NCBI GenBank assembly: GCA_015067715.1
Contig: SVLY01000013.1
Coordinates: 1 to 53,939 of the forward strand
Direction: 5' to 3'
Source of the DNA: Oscillospiraceae bacterium
Lineage (GTDB): Bacteria > Bacillota > Clostridia > Oscillospirales > QAMX01
DNA: 53,939 nt
The stretch's first letter is position 1; each line of letters begins with the position of its first letter. Below are positions 8,897 through 16,300 of this stretch, in pieces. The notes beneath the pieces were generated by a model. That model did no database searches, had not been told where the DNA came from, and saw nothing but the letters and a program-made list of their open reading frames with translations. The translations under genes and the position numbers were made by a program.

Positions 8897-8924
8897 ACTG
8901 TTTTAGTGAAAGGTGGATTTAAAA

Positions 8925-10535
8925 ATGGCAATAGAGAAATCGGTGAAAGAGGAATACCTCAATTTGCTGACTCAAAAGTATATGGATATGCTGTTTTATT
9001 TCAGTCTTAAAAAGACGGGAGACAGTTTTGAGGCAGAAAACCTGGCTCAGGATATTTTGCTTAATATTATTACCTCGCTTGAGAAAGGTAATGAGCCGAT
9101 AAATTTTGAGGCGTGGGTTTGGGGAATCGCCCGTAACCGTTACAGTGTATGGGCGAAGGTTAAGCATAATCGAAATGAATTTTTCGTAAGCCCGGATCCT
9201 GGAGATCATGGGATTTCAGATGAAACAGCAAATACAGAAAACAAGGTTATTGATAGTGAAGACTTAAATTTGCTCAGAAGAGAGCTTGCCTTTGTTTCAT
9301 CGGAATATCGCAATATTGTAGTTGCCTATTACATAGAGGACAGAAAAATAAGAGATATTGCTGTTTCCTTGGGGCTTCCTGAAAGCACGGTAAAGTCTAA
9401 GCTGTTTCGTGCCAGAAAAATTTTGAAAGAAGGTATGAATATGTCAAGAGAATTTGGTTTAAGAAGCTACAAACCCGGAGACGTTGTTTTTGCCGCAAGC
9501 GGTTCTCAGCCGAGCGGTTTGCCATGGAAAGCAGTTCGAAGAAGTTTGCCGAAAAATATATTGCTTGAATTAGATAACAATCCCCTTACGATAGAGCAAT
9601 TGGCTATCGAATGTGGCGTTGCTATGCCCTATATCGAAGATGAAGTTGAATTGCTTTTGGATGCAACACTACTTAAAAAGGTCGGCAACAAATATGTAAC
9701 AAACATTTTTATTGCCGGCAAAGAATGTCAGTATGAGATTTGGATGGCACAGAGAGAACGTTCGAAAGAGCGAAGCCAAATGATAGATACTGTTGTTACT
9801 GATTCAATTGCCGGTTTCCGCGAAGCAGGAATCGTTAAAAACAATATGAGTGATAACGACCTGAAATGGTGGGCGGTGATTTTTGCGGTAGATTGCTTTG
9901 TGAAGAGTCTTGATGGGTATGATATTTATTATCCCGAAAAACGTTCAAATGGAGAAGCGTGGGGATTTATAGGGTATGAATTATATGATGAGCCCGAAAA
10001 AACTTCAATGGGGCACAACGGTTCCGGTGATGGCACAGCAATGTTTTGGACGTATAAAATCGGGGATGACTCTTTGAATCTTTGGGACAGGGCAGGTGAA
10101 ATGGGGTATACTCACGCGCGCTTCTTCGCAGATGTTCTTAAGAACAACCGAAATTATTCTGAGTTTTCGGAAAACGAAAGAGCGGCTTGGAAAGATATTG
10201 AAAACCGGTTTGCGCATTTGGATGAGGACGGAAACATTGTTTCTGATATTCTTGTTTTAGCCGGTGACGCAAAGCAGAAGTGTGTAGAAATCTTACAATC
10301 ACATCCACTGGCAACAGAACTGAAAGCGAACTTCAAATCCGCTTATGATGATACTGTTAAGATCCTTAAAAGGTACAGTCATCCTGTTTTGGAAAAACAG
10401 CTTACATACTGTGCATCAATGATTATACTGAATACACGAATGATGACAGTGCATGATGAGATTTTGGCGAATAGACTTACTGTCCCCGAAAAGCCTGATG
10501 AGAGCACGATTGCAATGTGGATAGAATACAAATAA
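8925..10535 (+). CDS. ECF-type sigma-70 factor with a winged-helix-like and a large unknown C-terminal region
   Basis: 536 residues, nearly three times a normal ECF factor. Residues 1-80 look like sigma region 2 (FEAENLAQDILLNIIT, FEAWVWGIARNRY). Residues ~115-175 look like region 4, with the helix-turn-helix IRDIAVSLGLPESTVKSK. A segment near 205-260 (TIEQLAIECGVAMPYIEDEV, then a beta wing ending GNKYVTNIF) resembles a winged helix. The remaining ~275 residues are Trp- and acid-rich and I do not recognise them; they may sense a ligand or partner. I chose ATG 8925 because AAAGGTGG (8909-8916) is well spaced for it; a GTG at 8913 lies within that site. No anti-sigma gene is adjacent. The gene is AT-rich and sits alone between direct repeats A and B, which suggests transfer. 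Confidence 0.75.
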   Translation: MAIEKSVKEEYLNLLTQKYMDMLFYFSLKKTGDSFEAENLAQDILLNIITSLEKGNEPINFEAWVWGIARNRYSVWAKVKHNRNEFFVSPDPGDHGISDETANTENKVIDSEDLNLLRRELAFVSSEYRNIVVAYYIEDRKIRDIAVSLGLPESTVKSKLFRARKILKEGMNMSREFGLRSYKPGDVVFAASGSQPSGLPWKAVRRSLPKNILLELDNNPLTIEQLAIECGVAMPYIEDEVELLLDATLLKKVGNKYVTNIFIAGKECQYEIWMAQRERSKERSQMIDTVVTDSIAGFREAGIVKNNMSDNDLKWWAVIFAVDCFVKSLDGYDIYYPEKRSNGEAWGFIGYELYDEPEKTSMGHNGSGDGTAMFWTYKIGDDSLNLWDRAGEMGYTHARFFADVLKNNRNYSEFSENERAAWKDIENRFAHLDEDGNIVSDILVLAGDAKQKCVEILQSHPLATELKANFKSAYDDTVKILKRYSHPVLEKQLTYCASMIILNTRMMTVHDEILANRLTVPEKPDESTIAMWIEYK

Positions 10536-10618
10536 GCTTTTTAGTTAGCGAAGGGTGCAAATGAATAATTGATCCGTAGGGACGCCCCTCCCGGGGCGTC
10601 CGAAAAGTATTCCGGCGG
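10536..10618. repeat. Short palindromic repeat after the sigma-factor gene
   Basis: A GTAGGGACG-type palindrome at 10579-10601 (GGACGCCCC pairs with GGGGCGTCC). A degenerate second copy follows at 10919-10945, after the same lead-in words (AATGAATAATTGATCC). No gene is seen. The stem could serve as the terminator of the sigma-factor gene. Confidence 0.6.
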
Positions 10619-10901
10619 GTAGGGCGGGGGTTTACTCCCGCCGCAATGAAGAATGCACCAAACTTTGCGAATGGATAATGAACAATTGGTAGGGGCGATT
10701 TGAAAATCGCCCCATAATGCCGGGAGCCCTCTCAGTCTCGCTTCGCGATCCAGCTCCCCCGAGCGGGGGAGCCAAGTGGGTTGCGTATTATATTTTTAAC
10801 TTCTGCTAATCTTTACAGGCACAAATCAAAAACCTCCCCCCATCGGGGGAGGTGCCCCAAAGGGGCGAAGGGGGCACGGGCGCCGAATGAGATCGCGAAA
10901 G
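10619..10901 (+). repeat. Long intergenic mosaic repeat, copy B
   Basis: About 283 bases nearly identical to copy A (8472-8785) in the same orientation, so A and B bracket the sigma-factor gene as direct repeats. Differences are scattered single bases plus the ~26-base segment present only in A. The last shared word is ATCGCGAAAG. Confidence 0.8.
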
Positions 10902-10947
10902 CAAATGAATAATTGATCCGTAGGGACGCCCTGGGAGGGGCGTCTGA

Positions 10948-11080
10948 AATAGTCCGCCGGATCGAGGCTCGTGTTACAATAGGGCAAACCGTTGGAAGCC
11001 CGCATAAACACTGGGTTTTTTGTTAGTTTGCCCTATTGAACACAAGGGTGACGGAGTTTTGGCGGTTTTTATACATAGCA
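10948..11080 (+). repeat. Promoterless fragment of the spoVT-5'-end repeat family (copy 0)
   Basis: Begins with AATAGTCCGCCGGATCGA, identical to codons ~6-10 of spoVT (19582-19599), but the upstream promoter and start codon are replaced by a GGGACG palindrome. It continues with the family tail GTTACAATAGGGCAAACC. A perfect 12-base inverted repeat, AATAGGGCAAAC (10978-10989) and GTTTGCCCTATT (11026-11037), could form a long hairpin. The same tail follows copies 1 and 2. Confidence 0.7.
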
Positions 11081-11107
11081 AAAGCGAGGTGAAATTCACC
11101 TCGCCGT
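11081..11107. terminator. GCGAGGTG-family hairpin, probably two-way terminator
   Basis: GCGAGGTG (11084-11091) and CACCTCGC (11097-11104) around a 5-base loop. The stop codon of the reverse-strand gene (11096-11098) lies within it. Upstream A residues give a T run on the reverse strand. Confidence 0.65.
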
Positions 11108-11662
11108 CTTTTCACAAATCAATTTTCCGTTGAAATCTATTTCATAGTAGTTTTTTTCAAAATCAAATAACTTTATTCTATCATTACATAGCTCAAAGGC
11201 TTTTGTGTTATCGAGAGTAACAAAAATATCTCTTGCTGAAAACTTCCACTTAACCTTAAAATCAAAATCAAGCATAATAATTTCTATTTCACCATAAATG
11301 ATATATCCGCTTTCGACTTGATAGATAGAAAAATTGACACCAAGGGTATCAATGCTCTTAAAACACATGAGTTGTCCTGTTGAAACGTCGATTTTCAATA
11401 TAGTATCGTTTTGTAATATGGTCAAGTTGTTGTCAACCAATATGGCACAATCTTCAATACTGGAATAAAAATCTCCTATAATGGCAACTCTTATTTTCTG
11501 TAAGTTAGAATTTATTGTTAGTGAAAATATTTTTACAAAACTATTATCTGTTAAATCGTTTGGATTATATGTGTAATCATACTTTTTGTTGTCAGCAGAA
11601 TTGATAGTATATGTATTATCTTCTTCAATGCAAATATCATATAAACCATTTTTAATATGCAC
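11096..11662 (-). CDS. Hypothetical protein, beta-rich, unknown function
   Basis: 188 residues, read from a GTG at 11662 with AAAGGCGG upstream. A TATAAT at 11688-11693 (reverse strand) has a weak TTTACT -35 box 17 bases before it. The protein is rich in short beta-strand-like segments alternating with Asp/Asn turns (for example AILVDNNLTILQNDTILKID and IMLDFDFKVKWKFS), suggesting a small all-beta or WD-like fold. There is no signal peptide or membrane segment. I do not recognise the family. It is strongly AT-rich compared with the flanking core genes and lies between two repeat copies, so it was probably acquired. An immunity-type or orphan protein is possible, but nothing visible shows it. 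Confidence 0.6.
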   Translation of the reverse strand: MHIKNGLYDICIEEDNTYTINSADNKKYDYTYNPNDLTDNSFVKIFSLTINSNLQKIRVAIIGDFYSSIEDCAILVDNNLTILQNDTILKIDVSTGQLMCFKSIDTLGVNFSIYQVESGYIIYGEIEIIMLDFDFKVKWKFSARDIFVTLDNTKAFELCNDRIKLFDFEKNYYEIDFNGKLICEKTAR

Positions 11663-11718
11663 AGAATCACCGCCTTTGTTTAATTATAGCACATTCCGTT
11701 TTAAAAGTAAATCTTGCA

Positions 11719-11747
11719 GTATAATTTCCCACGAGTTACAAATAATA
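11719..11747 (+). promoter_or_regulatory. Sigma-G-like (forespore) promoter of the copy 1 mini-unit
   Basis: GTATA (11719-11723), 17-base spacer, AATAATA (11741-11747). This fits the forespore pattern of a GHATR-like -35 and CATNNTA-like -10 with one mismatch. The same boxes with the same spacing stand before copy 2 and before the real spoVT, while the spacer bases differ. Confidence 0.55.
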
Positions 11748-11781
11748 GTATCACGATTTGAATTATAAGGAGTTTATATAT

Positions 11782-11844
11782 ATGAAGGCAACCGGAATAG
11801 TCCGCCGGATCGAGGAATGCGTTATAATAGGGCAAACCGCCTGA
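11782..11844 (+). pseudogene. Truncated spoVT 5' end: 20-codon mini-ORF (copy 1)
   Basis: Reads MKATGIVRRIEECVIIGQTA and then stops. The first ten residues equal the SpoVT N-terminus; the rest is new. It has its own ribosome binding site (AAGGAG, 11767-11772), so it could be translated. A terminator-like hairpin lies at 12004-12038. It is either a broken gene remnant or a short peptide/leader gene. Confidence 0.6.
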
Positions 11845-12003
11845 AACCCGCATAAAAACTATGGTTTTTGCTGGTTTGCCCCACCCGACGTATTGGTGTC
11901 AAAAACGGGTTTTGGCGATTTTAGAAAGGAGCGAAAATCATTCTAAATATGCGTCAGAGATCCATACTCTGTTGCAGCCAAAACTAAAGCTTCAAACTGT
12001 CAC

Positions 12004-12038
12004 AAAGCCGGATGAGATTTATGCCTCGTCCGGCTTTT
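12004..12038 (+). terminator. Terminator-like hairpin before the TetR gene
   Basis: AAAGCCGGATGAG (12004-12016) pairs with CTCGTCCGGCTTT (12025-12037), giving a strong stem that ends in TTTT. The only forward-strand transcript it could end is one from the copy 1 promoter, predicted at about 290 bases. Confidence 0.65.
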
Positions 12039-12070
12039 CTAAATAAATATAAAGAAGTTTCTAAAACCTA

Positions 12071-12099
12071 TTGCAATTTCGTAGTATGTGTACTATAAT
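12071..12099 (+). promoter_or_regulatory. Sigma-A promoter of the TetR/S23/surface-protein operon
   Basis: TTGCAA (12071-12076), 17-base spacer, TATAAT (12094-12099). The TetR start lies 66 bases downstream. Confidence 0.75.
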
Positions 12100-12164
12100 A
12101 GTGATGATGTTTTTTAGAGTAATGAACTTTTGACGTGCCAAAGACGACATGAGGTAATATAAGC

Positions 12165-12866
12165 GTGATACGAGTAGACAGAAAAGAACTTACTCGCAGT
12201 GAGATTGTTCGGGTTGCGGCTAACTGTTTTTTGAATGACGGTTACACCAAAACGACAGTAAACTCTATGTGCAAGAAATTGAATATGAGTCCCGGTAATA
12301 TGACCTTTCATTTTCCGACCAAAGAGCATATGCTATCAGAGCTGGTTGAAATACTTTGCAAGTATCAGTGGAAGATGATGGAGGATGAAGCCAAGGACGG
12401 ACACAGCTCCATCATGGCGAAATGTCTGGAGCTGCTGACCATTGCTTCTGCCTGCGAGCAGGATGAAGTGGCAAAGGATTTCTTTCTGTCCACCTATCGA
12501 AGTGAGCTGTGTATGGAGTTGATCCGCAAGAGCGATACAGATCGAGCCAAAGAGGTGTTTAAGAAATACTGTCCCGACTGGTCAGATGAGAATTTCTCGC
12601 AAGCGGAAACCTTGGTTTCAGGCATTGAGTATGCTGTGTTTTTCACCACTTCCGACTCCGCACCGTTAGACGTTCGGGTAGCAGGAGCGCTCCGAACGAT
12701 CCTTTCGATCTATAATGTACCCAGGGAAATTCGGGAGCAAAAAATCAAGAAGGTGCTTTCGATGAATTATCAAAAGCTGGGTATTGATACCTTAACGAAG
12801 TTCCGGGAGTACGTAGATCAAACAACCGAACAGGCTTTGTTTGACCTGCTGAAACGAAAGAATTAA
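12165..12866 (+). CDS. TetR/AcrR-family transcriptional regulator
   Basis: 233 residues. The N-terminal ~60 residues form a TetR helix-turn-helix: TRSEIVRVAANCFLNDGYTK, then MCKKLNMSPGNMTFHFPTKE. The all-helical C-terminal part would bind an unknown ligand and dimerise. Start: GTG 12165, with GAGGT at 12151-12155. It is first in a probable operon with the S23 gene and the large surface protein, which it may control. Its stop codon (12864-12866) lies inside the left inverted repeat of the S23 insertion, so that insertion happened exactly at the gene's end and left it intact. Confidence 0.85.
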   Translation: MIRVDRKELTRSEIVRVAANCFLNDGYTKTTVNSMCKKLNMSPGNMTFHFPTKEHMLSELVEILCKYQWKMMEDEAKDGHSSIMAKCLELLTIASACEQDEVAKDFFLSTYRSELCMELIRKSDTDRAKEVFKKYCPDWSDENFSQAETLVSGIEYAVFFTTSDSAPLDVRVAGALRTILSIYNVPREIREQKIKKVLSMNYQKLGIDTLTKFREYVDQTTEQALFDLLKRKN

Positions 12867-12896
12867 ATGCAGAATGCAGAGTGCAGAATGCAGAAT
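12864..12896 (+). repeat. Left terminal inverted repeat of the S23 element
   Basis: TAAATGCAGAATGCAGAGTG and onward: iterations of TGCAGAATGCAGA. It is complementary, with few mismatches, to 13253-13285. Together they bracket the S23 gene. Confidence 0.75.
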
Positions 12897-12908
12897 GAGG
12901 AACGGGTA

Positions 12909-13253
12909 ATGGATAATATTATTGAAACGAAGAGTTTTGATTTTGCAGTAAGAATTGTAAAACTCTATAAGCTTTTATGTGAAGAAAAACATGAGTTTGT
13001 ACTATCGAAACAGCTGCTTCGAAGTGGAACAAGCATCGGTGCCAATGTTGCGGAAGCGCAAAAGGCACAAACAAAACCTGATTTCAACGCAAAGATGAAC
13101 ATTGCATTGAAAGAGGCAAACGAAACGCATTATTGGTTGAAATTGTTACATAAGACAGAATATTTAACAAACAAAGAATTCACAAGCATTGAAGCCGATA
13201 TCGACGAAATCATCGCTATATTGGTATCCATATGCAAAAAAAACAACAACTAA
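12909..13253 (+). CDS. Four-helix-bundle protein (S23 rRNA intervening-sequence type, PF05635/TIGR02436)
   Basis: 114 residues from ATG 12909; an upstream in-frame ATG at 12867 lies in the inverted repeat and only adds repeat-encoded residues. Family features are SFDFAVRIVKLYKLL, LSKQLLRSGTSIGANVAEAQ, FNAKMNIALKEANETHYWLK and a C-terminal IDEIIAILVSI helix. The family was first seen in 23S rRNA intervening sequences and is also found as free-standing genes and as Avd of diversity-generating retroelements; the free-standing form has no settled function. Here it is alone, with no reverse transcriptase. It is framed by TGCAGAATGCAGA inverted repeats, which suggests the gene moved as a unit into the TetR/surface-protein operon. 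Confidence 0.85.
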   Translation: MDNIIETKSFDFAVRIVKLYKLLCEEKHEFVLSKQLLRSGTSIGANVAEAQKAQTKPDFNAKMNIALKEANETHYWLKLLHKTEYLTNKEFTSIEADIDEIIAILVSICKKNNN

Positions 13254-13285
13254 TTCTGCATTTTGCATTCTGCACTCTGCATTTA
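13253..13285 (-). repeat. Right terminal inverted repeat of the S23 element
   Basis: Reverse complement reads TAAATGCAGAGTGCAGAATG and onward, matching the left arm at 12864-12896. It ends 15 bases before the surface-protein start. Confidence 0.75.
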
Positions 13286-13300
13286 CTTGGAGGAAACGAT

Positions 13301-16300
13301 ATGAAAACGAAAAAACAATTTACAAACCGCATACTTAGTCTTGTGCTGGCACTTGTGATGGTGGCAGGGTTACTGCCGATGAATGTGCTTAAAGCGAGTG
13401 CGGCGGATTCTTCAACTGAATCCGTAACGATTGATTTGGCTACTTTAACGCAAGACATTCTTTTGGGAGAGAATCACACCTATTCGCTCGACGGCGGTGC
13501 AACCTATACAGAATATGTCGGAAACCTGATTTTTACCGGAACGACCGCATATTCCATTATGGTCAACGACGGTGCAGGCACCCACGACATAATTTTAGAT
13601 AATGTAAGCATGAGCAACAAAAATAAGAATGGAAACATCAAGATTGATGCGGGCGAAGTTCTGAATCTTACGCTCAAGGGAACAAACACGCTTTCGCAAA
13701 CCGGAGGCAACCTCTCTAATTGTGCTCCGGCTATCAACCTTGGCGTAGGAGCAACACTTACGGTCACAGAAGCAAGCACCGGTGTCCTGAATGCACGAGG
13801 CGGGTATGCTTCTCCTGCAATTGGCGGAAGATGGTATTTCACGGTTAACATTTACGGTGGCACAGTCAATGTAAGTCCCAACAAAATTACCGGTGGAGGA
13901 ATTGGATTTATATACAACGCGGCCAATACGAGCCCAACGAACATTCATATAAAGAATGCGGTTGTCAATGCGTCGGGTGAAGGTGGCTATGCTGCAATTG
14001 GTGGCGGCAAAGCGGTTTACACCGATGGATCTGACGTCAATATTACAATAACAAACTCTACCGTTACCGCCAAAGTACCATACGATGGCGTTGCGGCGAT
14101 CGGAGGCGGAGTAGACGATAAGAATACATACCATGTCAAAATTGAAAATTCTGTTGTGAGTGCAACAGCAGGTATGTACTACGGAGCAGCGATTGGTGTT
14201 TCCCATACCGGAACCGTAGGAAATATTGAAATTATCAATTCCGTTGTAACAGCAAAAGGAGGTAATCAAGCAGCCGGTATCGGCGGAGGTCCGAAGACCA
14301 ATATAGGAAATATTCTGATTCAAAATTCCACGGTAACCGCAACCGGAGGTGATGGTGCCGCCGGCATCGGCGGAGGTGCCGAAAACAAGGTTTCGGAAAA
14401 TGATAAGGTAACGATTATCGGAAGTAATGTTCATGCCAGCGGAGGCACCGGAACAGTTCATTACGGACGACAAGGCACGGCATTCCCGATCCGGAATCAT
14501 AACGGGGACGATGTCGCATTGACAAAAATTACCCTGCAAGGTGTAAGCCGGGATGTGAAGGTAACAAAAATTTCAACAGCAACCGGTTATGAAGATATTG
14601 ACATTATGACCATCGGAGGTGTTCTGTATATCTACTTGCCGGAGGGTGAAAGTCCTACGAAAGTGATCGCCAACGGTCAGGAATATGTTGGAACCGTAAC
14701 GGATAAGGTCGGCACCTTTGTTTTTGAGCACACCTGTGAGGTCGGAGAAAAAGGTACGCCTGCATCTTGTGGGAAGTATGCGGTTTGTGGACTTTGCAAT
14801 CAGGACTTTGGCGGGATGCTTTCACACGACTATGTGTATTCGGCCAGCGGAAATGTGCTTACGGAAAGCTGCTCAAATTGTGGACACAACGAAACAGCAA
14901 CACTGAACGCTGACCAAGCATATGTCTATACAGGAGCGGCAATTACCAACGCTGTTGTGAAATATTCTGACGGATGGCAGGGAGAGAGACCTACCGAAAT
15001 TAGCTACGAGGGCAACATTTCGGTGGGAACAGCCACTGCCAAAATTGAGATAGAAGGCAAACAAATCAGCACCACATTTGAAATCAAGACAGTAGATATC
15101 AACGGTGCAACGGTTACGCTCGATCCCGAAAATGGAACTTACAACGGCAACGCTTTTGTTCCAAACATTATAGTTACATTAAACGGTGTAACCCTTATAA
15201 AAGACACCGATTATACCCTTTCCTGGGATAAAACAGGCTTTATAAACGCAGACAACTACATTGCTACCATTACCGGTAAGGGCAATTTCACCGGTACCCA
15301 AACCGCGACGTTCACCATTGACCCAATAGAACTGGATGAGACCAATACAGTTGTTACGCTTGATCAGGACACCTTTGTTTACGACGGCACGGAGCATAAG
15401 CCTACCGTAGCAGTAACCTTTAATGGCGCTACGCTGACGGAGGGCGTTGATTATCGGGTATTCTATTCCCAACCAATGAAGATGGTGAACGGCAAGGTTG
15501 ATAAATGGTTCGGTGATCATATTACCAGCATGGAATGTGTGGATGTGGACGGCGATTATTACGCGGTAGTGATCGGCCTTGGCAACTTCCGTACAAAGGA
15601 TGCCTTTACTCTGTATGCTAACTTTGTGATCGAGAAAGCCACCGTCACCGAGCCCACCATTGCCGGCAAACCCTACACCGGTGCTGTGCAGACAGCGGAT
15701 ATCACAGATACAGAACTCTACACAGTCGTTAAAAATGACGGCGGTACGGGCGTAAAGCAGAACGGTACTTACGATGTTGTTCTGGAATTGAAGGACCCCG
15801 CGAACTATAAGTGGAGCACCACAGACAATGCACAGGTTACTCTACAATTTGCGATTACACAAGGGACAAATGAATGGACGGTCGACCCGTCTATCAGCGG
15901 CTGGACTTACGGTGAAGCTGCAAATACGCCTGTGGGTGAAGCGAAATTCGGTGATGTTTCCGTGGAATATTCCGGCACGACGAACGGCGGAGCAGCTTAT
16001 AACAGTACAACTGCACCGACCGAAGCGGGCAATTATAAAGCCACCTTTATCGTACAGGGAACGGAAGACTACAAGGGCCTTGAAACATCGGTTGATTTCA
16101 CCATCGCAAAGAAAGCCGTTACTGTGACCGCAAATGATGCAAGCAAGACCTACGGCGAAAGCGATCCTGCACTGACCTATACCCATACGGAATTGGTCGG
16201 ACAAGATGCATTGGATATTACCGTATCCCGTGCAAGCGGTGAAAACGCAAACACCTATACCATCACCGTAAGTCAGGCAGAAGGTGCAAACCCGAACTAC

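Larger units (their letters stand above)
11704..11890 (+). repeat. spoVT 5'-end repeat, copy 1 (promoter, RBS, first 11 codons, tail)
   Basis: Matches the region before and including the start of the genuine spoVT (19390-19599). Shared parts are AAAAGTAAAT, the boxes GTATA and AATAATA, CACGATTTGA, GGAG, and then 32 identical bases from the ATG (11782-11813 versus 19568-19599). After that the sequence switches to the family tail GTTATAATAGGGCAAACC, also seen in copies 0 and 2. Confidence 0.85.

Noticed and set aside
8472-11107. Insertion sequence or composite transposon
   Set aside because: Repeats bracket a gene, but no transposase or integrase frame is present in or near them.
12864-13285. 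Diversity-generating retroelement with Avd
   Set aside because: The four-helix-bundle protein resembles Avd, but there is no reverse transcriptase, template repeat or variable repeat.
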